A stretch of DNA of 64,000 nt. Origin: Acidianus infernus. GTDB taxonomy: Archaea; Thermoproteota; Thermoprotei_A; Sulfolobales; Sulfolobaceae. Positions 18,906 through 27,885 of this stretch are shown here, piece by piece. How positions within the stretch are numbered: the first letter of the stretch is position 1; each line of letters begins with the position of its first letter. The position numbers were made by a program, and so were the translations under genes. A model generated the notes under the pieces. It was not told the DNA's origin and made no database searches. It saw nothing but the letters and a program-made list of their open reading frames with translations. The stretch spans positions 2,122,601 through 2,186,600 of the forward strand of contig NZ_WFIY01000004.1 in assembly GCF_009729545.1 (NCBI RefSeq), in the 5' to 3' direction.

Positions 18906-19045
18906 AAATGGAGTTATGATGGAAGTGTGTTTATAATCTTTAACGCTGAGCAACTTCTTTGCCCTCTCACCATTAGCCAGTTAGATAGTAAAACGTTTAC
19001 GTCAATGTATTTTCCCTTACTAGAGCTCAGTTAACGCTTCCTTTA
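18905..19045 (-). pseudogene. VapC N-terminal fragment
   Basis: On the minus strand one frame reads GKYIDVNVLLSNWLMV, the usual first strand and helix of a PIN domain with its catalytic Asp, and the neighbouring frame continues ERAKKLLSVKDYKHTS. The remaining two thirds of the toxin are missing and a dispersed repeat adjoins the break. It follows an AbrB-type antitoxin gene, so it was an abrB-vapC pair. Confidence 0.55.
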
Positions 19046-19050
19046 GTAAA

Positions 19051-19221
19051 TTACACGTTTCCCAAATCTTTCCTAAATATTCCATAATATTTGTCAACGT
19101 CTACTACTATGGGCTCTAGTACTATTTTAGAATCTTCCACACTCATAATTAGTTCTCTCACTTCTTTAGGTATAGTAATTCTGCCTCTGTCATCAATTGT
19201 TAATATAAACTCCTTACCCAT
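19051..19221 (-). CDS. AbrB/SpoVT-type antitoxin, orphan
   Basis: A 56-residue protein starting MGKEFILTIDDRGRITIPKE and ending FRKDLGNV. The GRITIPKEVREL pattern is the swapped-hairpin AbrB DNA-binding domain. Its partner toxin downstream is truncated, so it is probably an orphan antitoxin that may still bind its own promoter. The length suits a minimal AbrB domain with a short toxin-binding tail. Confidence 0.65.
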   Translation of the reverse strand: MGKEFILTIDDRGRITIPKEVRELIMSVEDSKIVLEPIVVDVDKYYGIFRKDLGNV

Positions 19222-19288
19222 ACCTTCCCATCTAGTAACCCATGGATATAAATCTTTTCTTTAAATAGTGAAAGTGTACCATTCAAGG

Positions 19289-19807
19289 CTATTTCATCAG
19301 TTCCTTCTCAGCAAGGTTGTAATGTTCTTCAATTTCCTCATCCCAATATTCCTTAAAGAATTCTTTTATAACCTTCATAATTTCCTTAGACAAGTAAATG
19401 ATGTCATTAATAGCTTCTTCCCTTTCGTAATAGTAGCTCGCCCCTTTATAAAGTCCATTATAAGCATACCTATGTAATTCTAACGCAACTGAAGTTAGGG
19501 AATTTACCTTATATCCAAGTTCTTCAAGCCTCTGTGAAATTCCTTTTAATCCAGTGGTAGGGGCAAGGAATCCAGACTTATAATACCACTCCTTCTCTTT
19601 TTCGTTTCTAGGCATTTTCTCAAGGTTTATGACTGTTAATGCACTTATTATTGCCTTCCAAGACTGAAATACTTTATTAGCGGAGTTCCTGCTAAACCCT
19701 TCCTTTAGTAATTTTAATCCTAAAGCTAGTTCATCTAGGCTTTCTATTATCCTTATCTTTACGTAAGCATCTCTGTGTTTCTCTATGGCGGGTATTTTTG
19801 ACTCCAT
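19289..19807 (-). CDS. PaREP1-family protein
   Basis: A 172-residue all-helical protein. It contains the features of the PaREP1 family of crenarchaea: an N-terminal helix with RIIESLDELALGLKLLKEGF, the segment ANKVFQSWKAIISALTVINL, and a C-terminal Tyr/Glu-rich helix YYYEREEAINDIIYLSKEIM. The family is often linked to HEPN-like folds and to multicopy mobile or toxin-antitoxin contexts, but no biochemical role is established. It stands alone between an AbrB antitoxin and the JAMM-like gene, all read leftwards. Confidence 0.7.
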   Translation of the reverse strand: MESKIPAIEKHRDAYVKIRIIESLDELALGLKLLKEGFSRNSANKVFQSWKAIISALTVINLEKMPRNEKEKEWYYKSGFLAPTTGLKGISQRLEELGYKVNSLTSVALELHRYAYNGLYKGASYYYEREEAINDIIYLSKEIMKVIKEFFKEYWDEEIEEHYNLAEKELMK

Positions 19808-19921
19808 TAATCTATCATTAACTATAGAGCTAAAAAGCTTGAGAAGTTGTTCAAATTAACGTTCTTGCGAAAGATCTAGATAATGGAGGTTAAGGGGATG
19901 GATGGCTCCTAATGGGAAGGT

Positions 19922-20662
19922 TCAACTGGAAAACGAAGTACTACCTATAGTGAACTCAGATTCTAACCTAAGAACTATTTTTTCTAGTTCGCGAATGTAT
20001 TTATCTTTCTCATCTTTTGGTGCTTTAACTATTTTTTCCATTACTTCTGCTGCTTTGTTGGCAAAATTATTTTGCATATATGTGCCAAATCTTCTTATAT
20101 CCTCCACTGTTCTTATTTCTTGTACTCCTATTTTTCCAGCCGCTTCTTTCATTAATTTTCTTACATCAAGATATGTGAAGTATACCTTATTTTCTTCAGC
20201 TATATACGCTGCCACACTTGTGTATTTTATTTCCACATCTAGAGTCTCTTTTACGCTCATATACGAAAATATAGTGGGGGCAAGGTCTTGTGGTGAGAAT
20301 GTACTATCTATCTTTTTCATAGCTATTATCTCATCTTCTGTTAGATCCCCGTAGAGTTTTTTCAGTGAAGAAGTAGAGGTTGGGCGTGTATGAAATTCAA
20401 GTATAATTTCACTGACCTTCCCCCTATACTTATCATATTCAGTTATTCGGTTATAGAGTTCTTCATATAACGGTTCAGCTTTTACTCGACCTTCTTCACC
20501 TTTTACACATATTTCTTCAATACCCTTGCTGTATTTGACGTAAAAAAATATGCATCTAATTTCTCTGTTTTCCTTTTCCGATTCTATTGCGTAGTTTATA
20601 ATTTTCTGTTTAATCTCCATAAGTGCGTAGTTTAGATCTGGTGGTAATGATGTTGGAAACAT
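19922..20662 (-). CDS. Unknown protein with degenerate JAB/JAMM-like motif
   Basis: A 246-residue protein not firmly assigned. Residues 84-130 read VSEIILEFHTRPTSTSSLKK then STFSPQDLAPTIF. This has the spacing and surroundings of the JAMM metalloprotease motif (H-x-H-P ... S-x-x-x-x-D), with a Ser-Pro-x-Asp-Leu part, but the second His is Arg93, so zinc binding would be impaired. The C-terminal third is helical and charged (AAEVMEKIVKAPKDEKDKYI). JAB-like domains occur in defence and ubiquitin-like systems. If the motif is real this would be a pseudo-enzyme. It could also be an unrelated hypothetical protein. Confidence 0.5.
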   Translation of the reverse strand: MFPTSLPPDLNYALMEIKQKIINYAIESEKENREIRCIFFYVKYSKGIEEICVKGEEGRVKAEPLYEELYNRITEYDKYRGKVSEIILEFHTRPTSTSSLKKLYGDLTEDEIIAMKKIDSTFSPQDLAPTIFSYMSVKETLDVEIKYTSVAAYIAEENKVYFTYLDVRKLMKEAAGKIGVQEIRTVEDIRRFGTYMQNNFANKAAEVMEKIVKAPKDEKDKYIRELEKIVLRLESEFTIGSTSFSS

Positions 20663-20877
20663 TAAACCATCAAGTACTTTGCTACATTCGAATTAAAAAA
20701 CATTTCACTTAGCTTCTAATACTTCCGGTATGCCTTCCTGGTCTAGCTTGGCTTGGAATTATCCTTTTGATATTTTTCTCAGTGATGCATTGTCGCTATG
20801 GATCATTTCTTCAATTTTTGTGCTAATAGTACGTCGTCCAGTCCATCAGTAATTCTCTATGACTATTTTTGTACATT

Positions 20878-20992
20878 AGATGAGTTTAAGTTCTCAGAGT
20901 GCTATTCACATAAGCCTTTACTGGAATTGAGGACACTAAAGAATTGGAATATGACGTAAGGTTAATTGGAGAATCTTCAATTAACGTGTTCT
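20878..20992 (-). pseudogene. Fragment of thermopsin C-terminal repeat
   Basis: The stretch AGTTTAAGTTCTCAGAGTGC ... CATAAGCCTTTACTGGAATT ... GTTAATTGGAGA is a diverged copy of 3417-3530 inside the thermopsin repeat region, in the same orientation. It is only about 110 bases long and interrupted, so it is a leftover of recombination or of a lost thermopsin paralogue. Confidence 0.6.
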
Positions 20993-21047
20993 TAAAGATT
21001 TATTGTTATACTATTTATTTTTTAAGCCTCCCACTTAAAATGAGAGT

Positions 21048-22289
21048 ATGGAGTGTGCAGTAATTCCGATAAACCGTTCAGACTTCACGTTTGAAAGTGC
21101 TTTTTCATCAGTAGTTAGGACTTACGAGTTAGTTAGGTATAAGAAGTTACTAATCTTATATGCCGATTTTAACGATGTGCACTTGAGAAAACTAGAGAGG
21201 CTTTTTGAAGAGTTTAAGTCCCACGGCGTAGAAGTTGTGAAGGAAAAGCTGGGCGTCATGAAATTCGATGAATTTAAGAAAATGATAGAAGATGAGACGG
21301 GGGGCTGTGATAAGGTATTTCTAGTCCCTACTTCTGGGGCCAACATAATAGCTGTTTATTTAACTTTATTACACTCAAGTGATAGTAATAAATACCCCTT
21401 AATCAACTACTTGTTTGCCTTTGGTCCTTGGATAAGGTACTACTATCCCTTTGTTCCAAGAAGTTTGGAGAAGGCGTTATTAATAGGACATTCTCAGCTA
21501 CATGGGGTTAACCTCGACTTAAACCTTGAAGACTACGTGGAGAGGGATCTAGAGTTTACTGCACTTATACAGCTTACTGCTTATGAGCTGAATAAGTTTA
21601 ACCTAGAGGAGACAAACATCTCACTAAGGGTTAATGGGAAGGAAATCCTAAACACTTCTAACGTAGACTACGATAAAGCTAAAAAGTATCTTGCCTTTGC
21701 AATCCAAGATTCTAATATTAGGGAAAGCGTATTTAAACTTGCAGGGGCTTATAAGATCCTCGTCGATGGGGAAGAAATAGAGAAGGTTGCGTATGGGAGG
21801 CCGTTGTTAATAGACACTAATCTTATCTATTTTGGGATACATACTCACGAGATAAGGGACTTAGTAATTCCATACTGCGTTCATAACGAAGTCTTAATGA
21901 CTGTGAACAGGAAAGACGGAGAGGAGACTTTCAGTGATGCCGTCTTTCTAGTTTATGATACCTTAAGGGCTAAGAGTAGGATGTTGCCAAGCGAGTCGAC
22001 GATTTGTGACATTGCGATACCTAAGATAGAGGCTGACCTGATTAAGAACTACCTAGTAGTTACCGCAGATAAAAGGGCTTACGATAGGTGGAAGAGGTTA
22101 GCGATATCAGAATATGCGGAAGTGAAACTTGCAAGCGTTAGAGAAGAGAGGACTTCTTATGCAGAGGTTACGAGTGTTATATTTAACCTAGCCTCAATAC
22201 TTCATTTTATGAAGTTTAAGGACGTGGAGGTGTGCATGGATAACAAGTGCGTTAAAGTTGATGAAGTTGCCAAGAAGTTACAAAGGTAG
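21048..22289 (+). CDS. CARF-PIN fusion protein, predicted cyclic-nucleotide-activated ribonuclease
   Basis: A 413-residue two-domain protein. Residues 1-140 form a Rossmann-like CARF domain: KKLLILYADFNDVHLRKL as the first strand and helix, and CDKVFLVPTSGANIIAVYLT as the ligand-binding loop with Thr-Ser-Gly-x-Asn. Residues 250-350 form a PIN domain: RPLLIDTNLIYFG (Asp256), CVHNEVL (Glu281), CDIAIPKIEAD (Asp321) and LVVTADKRAYDRW (Asp341), giving the acidic set for Mg-dependent RNA cleavage. CARF proteins bind cyclic oligoadenylates from type III CRISPR; HEPN is the common effector and PIN a rarer one. It stands alone on its strand, 4 kb from the ring-nuclease-like gene. A short leader start with TATA-like TTATTTTTTAAG upstream is plausible. 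Confidence 0.72.
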   Translation: MECAVIPINRSDFTFESAFSSVVRTYELVRYKKLLILYADFNDVHLRKLERLFEEFKSHGVEVVKEKLGVMKFDEFKKMIEDETGGCDKVFLVPTSGANIIAVYLTLLHSSDSNKYPLINYLFAFGPWIRYYYPFVPRSLEKALLIGHSQLHGVNLDLNLEDYVERDLEFTALIQLTAYELNKFNLEETNISLRVNGKEILNTSNVDYDKAKKYLAFAIQDSNIRESVFKLAGAYKILVDGEEIEKVAYGRPLLIDTNLIYFGIHTHEIRDLVIPYCVHNEVLMTVNRKDGEETFSDAVFLVYDTLRAKSRMLPSESTICDIAIPKIEADLIKNYLVVTADKRAYDRWKRLAISEYAEVKLASVREERTSYAEVTSVIFNLASILHFMKFKDVEVCMDNKCVKVDEVAKKLQR

Positions 22290-22305
22290 TGACAATCTGC
22301 ACGCA

Positions 22306-22503
22306 GGTAGCGTAACTTCTTGAGGGATCATACACCCTCCGAGGGAAAAATCACTACCCTAATGAGCAATTGGGAGATCATTAGTAAAAAATACGGTGTA
22401 ATACTGTATAAACATAACTATTCAAAAAGGCATTTAGATGATTAAAAATAACGAGAAAGTGTTACAGTCTTAACTTAACGTAGCTAGGCTTAGGGATATA
22501 AAA
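22306..22503. repeat. Dispersed repeat family 2, copy 1
   Basis: From GCGTAACTTCTTGAGGGATC through GGGAGATCATTAGTAAAAAA to TTAGGGATATAA, this region is related along its length to 31521-31793. There is no ORF inside. The shared ends and lack of coding sequence suggest a non-autonomous element. Confidence 0.6.
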
Positions 22504-22591
22504 GTAATTTAGTACCATGCTCCGGTTGTTCTATTATAATCCTCTGGGGTTCAAATATTATTAAACCTGATCTTCTATTATTAGTTATTCT

Positions 22592-22760
22592 AGTGTGTCC
22601 AACAATTTAAATTATTTGAAACTTATTCATAAATCAACATCAGATAGACATTATCTCTTAATAAAAATATTATCAAGTTAACAAAAATTCCACTCACGTT
22701 AGGAAAGTTTTACTCATTTATTTTGTAAATAGTGATTTAACAAAATAGTTGGACACACTC
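22592..22760. mobile_element. MITE with GTGTGTCCAAC inverted repeats, copy 1
   Basis: The element starts AGTGTGTCCAACAATTTAAA and ends AAATAGTTGGACACACT, so about 13 bases at the ends are inverted repeats. The interior is AT-rich and non-coding and matches 59277-59422 and 51341-51489. Direct abutment on a metallo-beta-lactamase remnant indicates that it inserted into that gene. Confidence 0.8.
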
Positions 22761-22761
22761 A

Positions 22762-23093
22762 ATTCTTCCTTTATAAACTTCTTACTTTCCTCTTTCCCAA
22801 CCCATTTTATATATCTCTTAGGAAAGAAACTATTAAATACCGTTATGCTGATCGGATAAAAGAGATTCAGTTATCTCGTGTGCTATACTCCTTTATCAGC
22901 TAAATATCCAGAACCCCCTGCATGATCTAAATGTGTGTGGTAAATTATTGCATTCTTAGGGGGTTAGCTCTAATTTATCTGAGGTGTCCAAAAGGTAACT
23001 ATTTTTCTCTATATATAGTAGATTAAGATCTACATCGTGATAATCAGTTGCTATCAGTTTAACTCCTTTATCGATCTCCTTTAAATCGAACAT
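22762..23093 (-). pseudogene. Metallo-beta-lactamase-fold hydrolase remnant
   Basis: The minus strand reads MFDLKEIDKGVKLIATDYHD and YIEKNSYLLDTSDKLELTP then a stop. Another frame has NAIIYHTHLDHAGGSGYLAD, the HxHxDH zinc motif of this fold in the form HTHLDH. A later segment KRYIKWVGKEESKKFIKEEL lies against the MITE at 22592-22760. Frameshifts and the insertion show that the gene is dead. Confidence 0.65.
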
Positions 23094-23249
23094 GAATTAC
23101 CTTATTTAACTTTAAAAAATAATATATGTTAGAGAATGTTTTATACATTATTAGTTTATATACTCATGTAATACCAAACTACTATATATGTAAGAGATAA
23201 AATTAATAATCTGATTAACGGCTTATTAAACGATGAAAAAATTCCTAGA

Positions 23250-24251
23250 ATGCGTATAGCCGAAATATTGGTAGAAAGCTCTCCTACACCGTTCTGGGAT
23301 ATTTTAAAACAGATAGGAGTTGATGAGGCTACTGGTATATTACCTAGATGGTATCCAGATTGGAGACAATGGAGATCTGATAACCCTTGGGATTATAGTT
23401 CATTATCTAATTATAAAAGGATGATTGAGGAAGCTGGATTTAAGTTAACAGTTATTGAGGACAATCCACCCATGGATAAGATAATATATGGCTTACCAGG
23501 TAAGGAAGAACAGTTAGAAAATGTAGCTAAATTAATTGAAAACATGGGGAAGCTAAAGATTCCAATATGGTGCTATAATTGGATGCCTGACGGCTGGCTT
23601 AGGACTAGGACTGCCTTAAGGGGTAGAGGAGGAGCATTAACATCTGGTTTTGATGAAGAGGATTTAAAGGAGGCACCTCCACCAAAATTAGGGAAAATTG
23701 ATAAGGCCACACTCTGGAAGAACTTAAGGGAATTCCTTAAATTTATTCTTCCAATAGCTGAGGACGCTAATGTAAAATTGGCAATTCACCCAGACGATCC
23801 ACCATTAGATGAGGTCAGAGGCGTTGCCAGGATAATGAATACTGTAGAGGCTTTTGATAAGTTAATAGAGGAATTCCCAAGCGAGTATAATGGTATAACA
23901 TTTGACCACTCAATCTTCTCCTTAATGACTAACGATTTAGTATCAGTAGTTAGACATTTCTTAGAAAAGAAGAGAATATTCTTCGTCCATTTCAGAGAGG
24001 TTATAGGGAATAAAAGTAAATTTGAGGAAGTGTTTATTGACGAAGGTATGACAAGGCAATTTGAGGAAATGAGGGAATATATAAAACATGGATTTTACGG
24101 ACCCTTTAGAGTAGATCACACCCCTACGCTATTAGGAGATACTATGCAGTTATCCGTACCTGGATATTCCGTGCTGGGTAGAATTCATGCAATAGGTTAC
24201 CTTCAAGGGCTATTTAGGGCTGCTGCTGAAAGCTTAGGCTATTATCAATAG
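23250..24251 (+). CDS. uxuA: Mannonate dehydratase
   Basis: A 333-residue TIM-barrel protein of the xylose-isomerase-like fold. Features fitting UxuA are IPIWCYNWMPDGWLRT, the loop LRGRGGALTSGFD, LAIHPDDPPLDEVRG with the metal-binding His/Asp, GITFDHSIFSLM and FVHFREVIGNK, then FRVDHTPTLLGD. The enzyme dehydrates D-mannonate to 2-keto-3-deoxygluconate, feeding the Entner-Doudoroff route. In archaea some members act on other sugar acids. It is shorter than the E. coli enzyme (394 residues), as is common in archaea. The frame is open upstream of the ATG, but this is the first good start. Confidence 0.82.
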   Translation: MRIAEILVESSPTPFWDILKQIGVDEATGILPRWYPDWRQWRSDNPWDYSSLSNYKRMIEEAGFKLTVIEDNPPMDKIIYGLPGKEEQLENVAKLIENMGKLKIPIWCYNWMPDGWLRTRTALRGRGGALTSGFDEEDLKEAPPPKLGKIDKATLWKNLREFLKFILPIAEDANVKLAIHPDDPPLDEVRGVARIMNTVEAFDKLIEEFPSEYNGITFDHSIFSLMTNDLVSVVRHFLEKKRIFFVHFREVIGNKSKFEEVFIDEGMTRQFEEMREYIKHGFYGPFRVDHTPTLLGDTMQLSVPGYSVLGRIHAIGYLQGLFRAAAESLGYYQ

Positions 24252-25004
24252 ATAATATAATGAATAATATTATCTTTTATTATTGTATTTCTTAATAAAT
24301 AATAATTTAATATAACTCTGGAAATTTAATCCTTCATTAACTTATCAAGTGTGTAAATCTAGATAATTTTATATTTAATTTTAATATGGTATTATACTAA
24401 TCCCTAAAACGATAAGAGAAGAGATCGGAATTAATAAGGATGATATCGTAACGATTAGAATTGAGGGGCTAAATCCTTTTTCATGTTAATAGAAATCTTT
24501 TTATATTTGATAATAAATTTTCAATAAATACTCACATCAATGTATATAGAGATGTTAGCCCCATGCCGTTGGAGTCCTAGATTGAGGGTGACACTCAATC
24601 ATGAAAAAGTGTAGGGACAAACGGTAGAAATTATCTGGTAAATATATTTTGTAAAAATGAGAAGAAAGAGTAAAGTGTAAACTTATACTCTCTGTTTATC
24701 CTACCTTTAAGCTCAGATGTTATCAGAGCTGAAAGTTAATGAATAAAACTATAAATGAGAAAAATTCGAAAACTTGTACATTTTTCGAATTATATTAGTG
24801 ATTCCGTTAAGTTTTTAGCTTTATAATGGTAGTGATTCGATACCAGAAGAGCTAATGCAAAAATATTAACGTTGAGCTTTTTATTTGGCAGCTTTAAGTG
24901 CAATTAGGGTTAGGTTTAACTCCTCTTTACAACTATTATGAAAATATTAATGTCTTGTAATTTTAAATCTTGACGGGCTTGATCACTAAAAATTTAATTA
25001 AATA
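24252..25004. other. Gene-free stretch with AbrB remnant and a hairpin
   Basis: Around 24401-24487 one frame reads LIPKTIREEIGINKDDIVTI, the core of an AbrB antitoxin, but it has no start and a stop follows shortly, so it is a remnant. At 24574-24594 a perfect hairpin GATTGAG, loop GGTGACA, CTCAATC is seen, which may be a transposon end or a terminator. The rest shows nothing. Confidence 0.45.
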
Positions 25005-25955
25005 CTAATCATTAAATAATTTATTTGCTAGCTGATCACTTATATTTCCTCCAGTTATCATTAAAACAACTTTCTTCTTACTGGAAAATTTTAGTTTCAT
25101 TGCAGCAGCTAATGATGCTGCACCAGCAGGTTCTGCAATTATTCTCTCTTTTTTAAATAATAGTTTTACAGCATTAATTATTTCTTCGTCACTTACTAAT
25201 ATTACATCATCAATTCTCTTATTTAAAATAGTAAAGGCTAACTCATAAGTTCTTCCAGTAGCTATTCCCTCAGCTATTGTGTTGGCTATTCCAGTACTAA
25301 TTATCTTTCCTTGCTTAAGTGATTGATATACACTAGAAGCACCTTCTGCTTGAACACATATTACTTCTATTTTTGGATCAGCTGATTTATACACAATTAC
25401 AGCACTACCTGCACCAGATCCCCCACCTATTGGGTTAATAACTAAGTCCACATCTGGTAGATCTTCTAAAACTTCCAAATGCATAGTACCAACTCCTTCA
25501 TATAATAAAGACTCATTTACACTATGCACGAAATCTAAACCTTCTTTCTCAGCCAAATTCTTAGCATATCCTAAACTTTCATCAAATATTTTGCCATAAA
25601 ATACTACCTCACCACCTAATTCTTTCACTGCCTCTATTTTATTTGTAGGAACTCCTTGAGGCATTACTATCACTGCCTTTTTGCCTACTAAATTTGCAGC
25701 ATAAGCTGTTGCTTGAGCGAAATTTCCAGTAGAGGCTACTACTATACCCTTCTTAACCTCTTTAACATTAACGTAATAGACCATTCCCCTAACCTTAAAA
25801 GCCTTAGTAGGTAAAGTATTTTCGAGCTTAAGATAGACATCACAACCCAGTAAGGATGACAGAGATTTAGAATAAACTAGTGGCGTCTTATAAAGAAATC
25901 TAGAAATAACCTTTCTTGCTTTAATTACATCCCTTAAAGTTGGTATTCTTAACAT
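25005..25955 (-). CDS. ilvA: Threonine/serine dehydratase
   Basis: A 316-residue fold-type II PLP enzyme. The PLP lysine lies in LPTKAFKVRGMVYYV (around residues 49-63), and the phosphate-binding glycines in NPIGGGSGAGSAVIVY (around 174-189). LVGKKAVIVMPQGVPTNKIE and LMITGGNISDQ complete the signature of threonine/serine deaminases. It converts L-threonine to 2-oxobutyrate and ammonia, or serine to pyruvate. The length is that of catabolic or single-domain forms without the C-terminal regulatory ACT domain. A serine racemase role is possible. The gene is monocistronic, with an AT-rich upstream region. Confidence 0.85.
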   Translation of the reverse strand: MLRIPTLRDVIKARKVISRFLYKTPLVYSKSLSSLLGCDVYLKLENTLPTKAFKVRGMVYYVNVKEVKKGIVVASTGNFAQATAYAANLVGKKAVIVMPQGVPTNKIEAVKELGGEVVFYGKIFDESLGYAKNLAEKEGLDFVHSVNESLLYEGVGTMHLEVLEDLPDVDLVINPIGGGSGAGSAVIVYKSADPKIEVICVQAEGASSVYQSLKQGKIISTGIANTIAEGIATGRTYELAFTILNKRIDDVILVSDEEIINAVKLLFKKERIIAEPAGAASLAAAMKLKFSSKKKVVLMITGGNISDQLANKLFND

Positions 25956-26091
25956 GATTTAAGATGTTAGGTATATGCTTAAAACATTTAATATTATGTG
26001 TTAAAAAATGTTAATTAATGAGTTTAATTTTCTTTATGAATTATTTAACTTATATCATATTAAGATTCTATATCCTATGTTTTAAACTAAG

Positions 26092-26113
26092 GGTGGTTTT
26101 CTGGACCACCCGA
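26092..26113. other. GC-rich hairpin upstream of a toxin-antitoxin operon
   Basis: GGGTGGT, loop TTTCTGG, ACCACCC forms a perfect 7-bp stem, followed by a GC-richer stretch (26113-26160) in otherwise AT-rich DNA. It may be the end of a lost IS200-type element or part of a small RNA. Nothing in the sequence decides between these. Confidence 0.35.
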
Positions 26114-26199
26114 CTGCCCACCAGATGAGGGATGCCAACAGTTTCCAACAAACCATGAAGTTTAAGTACTTTGCGTAATTATATTATTAAGGATACGTT

Positions 26200-26778
26200 A
26201 TGCAGGTTATAGAATATCCGATATCAACATATCTACCCAGAGACGTAGTTTACTTTGACGGAACCTCCGCTACGTTACCTCAGGATTATGTAATAAAGGA
26301 AGGTAATTTAAGACTATTTGTTCCAAAAAACAAGATTAATGATGTAGTTAATGCTTTAAAGAGTGAAGGGTTTAAAGAGGAAAAGCTGGAATTTTACAAG
26401 GGTGAGAAATACTCTTTATCGACAAAGTTTTTCAACATCTGGGAACTTCACGTCAGAATATATGATGATGGCTTTATTGACGGTCATTTTGAAGTCAGTA
26501 GGGACTATCTTGAACACTTGCCGTATGACACAATCCCTTCAATTTATGAAGTATTTGAATTCTACAGAACAGCTTATGATAAATTACACATCTTTGACAA
26601 CGGTGCTAAGAAATGGATTAAAGAAGTGAAGACGCACTACTTTGTAACCTTAAACCCACCAAAATCAATAACAGCTTGGCAGCCAATAATAGTTAGTGTA
26701 GGAGCTTTAAGCGCAATTGGAATCTTAGCTTATCTTCTATCGAGACTAGATAAAGGTGAAGAGTTAGTTGAAACCTAA
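26200..26778 (+). CDS. Unknown protein with C-terminal membrane helix, first gene of a toxin-antitoxin operon
   Basis: A 192-residue protein. Residues 1-150 are soluble alpha/beta (LPRDVVYFDGTSATLPQDYV; FNIWELHVRIYDDGFIDGHF). A hydrophobic segment follows near 165-183 (PIIVSVGALSAIGILAYLLS) and then a short charged tail. The family is not recognised. Its stop overlaps the TTG start of a 35-codon ORF, which in turn overlaps vapC, so the three genes form one operon. A related layout, broken by frameshift, is at 8730-9310. Possible roles are a membrane anchor for the toxin-antitoxin pair or a third regulatory partner. Confidence 0.65.
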   Translation: MQVIEYPISTYLPRDVVYFDGTSATLPQDYVIKEGNLRLFVPKNKINDVVNALKSEGFKEEKLEFYKGEKYSLSTKFFNIWELHVRIYDDGFIDGHFEVSRDYLEHLPYDTIPSIYEVFEFYRTAYDKLHIFDNGAKKWIKEVKTHYFVTLNPPKSITAWQPIIVSVGALSAIGILAYLLSRLDKGEELVET

Positions 26779-26864
26779 GATAGTGAAAGTTGATCCGAAA
26801 GTAGTGGAAGATGTCCTTAAGGAAGAAGAGGAGGCTGAAAGGAGAAAAGAAGAGGAAATATTTA

Positions 26865-26875
<11 letters not shown>
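26768..26875 (+). CDS. Small VapB-like antitoxin (35 residues)
   Basis: Starting at TTG 26768, which overlaps the previous gene's stop, the product is KPKIVKVDPKVVEDVLKEEE followed by a Glu/Arg/Lys-rich helix ending EEEIFNDS. It is almost entirely charged and helical, like the toxin-wrapping C-terminus of VapB antitoxins. Its TGA (26873-26875) lies inside the start of the vapC gene (11-base overlap). The overlaps at both ends argue that it is real despite its size. Confidence 0.55.
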
Positions 26876-27290
<415 letters not shown>

Positions 27291-27885
27291 ACGACAAACC
27301 TCGCCCATTCTAGGGGCGGGGTAAAGCTATTTAAACTTCAGCAATAACGATTAGTTATGCCACCCTCCTCTGGTCAACTTTATGAGGAGCGGGAGCCGAG
27401 TTCTACTCCCGCAATGCCGGAGGAGGGTGTCTACGAAGTTAAATTCTCAAATCGAAGAACCAATGTAGTACGTCTTCTTCCAAATGGTTTTCAGGAAAGA
27501 AAGTTGAGAAAATTAGCAAACCTCTCTGCAAAGCTCTTCAACGAAGTTAACTATGAAAGAAGACAACAGTTCTTTCACGAAGGGAAAGTAGACTTTAAGG
27601 GAACGTGGAACAAGTACTACGAGAAATACAAGGACAAGTTAGGCGTTAATGCTCAAGCTATTCTTCAGAAGAACAACGAGGATTGGTCGTCATTCTTCTC
27701 CTTGTTGAAGCTGAAGAAGGAGGGAAAACTACCGCATATAAACCACGTTAGTCCGCCTAGATACTGGAAGGACAGAGAGACGAAGAAGGGGAAGCTAATA
27801 CTAGTTGTTAGACAAGATCGATATGAAGTAGAAAACCACAAATTAATCCTCAAGGATTTCGACATGGAAATAGACTTTGTCGGTA
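27291..27885 (+). mobile_element. tnpB: Truncated IS200/IS605 element: left end and tnpB 5' part
   Basis: The left-end hairpin (CCTCGCCC, loop, GGGGCGGGG at 27299-27321) is followed by a tnpB start at 27357. The product has the OrfB N-terminal domain: RRTNVVRLLPNGFQERKLRK, LANLSAKLFNEVNYERRQQF and HINHVSPPRYWKDRETKKGK. After about residue 175 (DMEIDFVGRLR) the sequence changes to the reverse complement of an MFS transporter gene, so the RuvC core, zinc ribbon and right end are gone. No tnpA is seen. It cannot encode an active nuclease. The deletion removed both the tnpB 3' part and the transporter 3' part. Confidence 0.8.
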
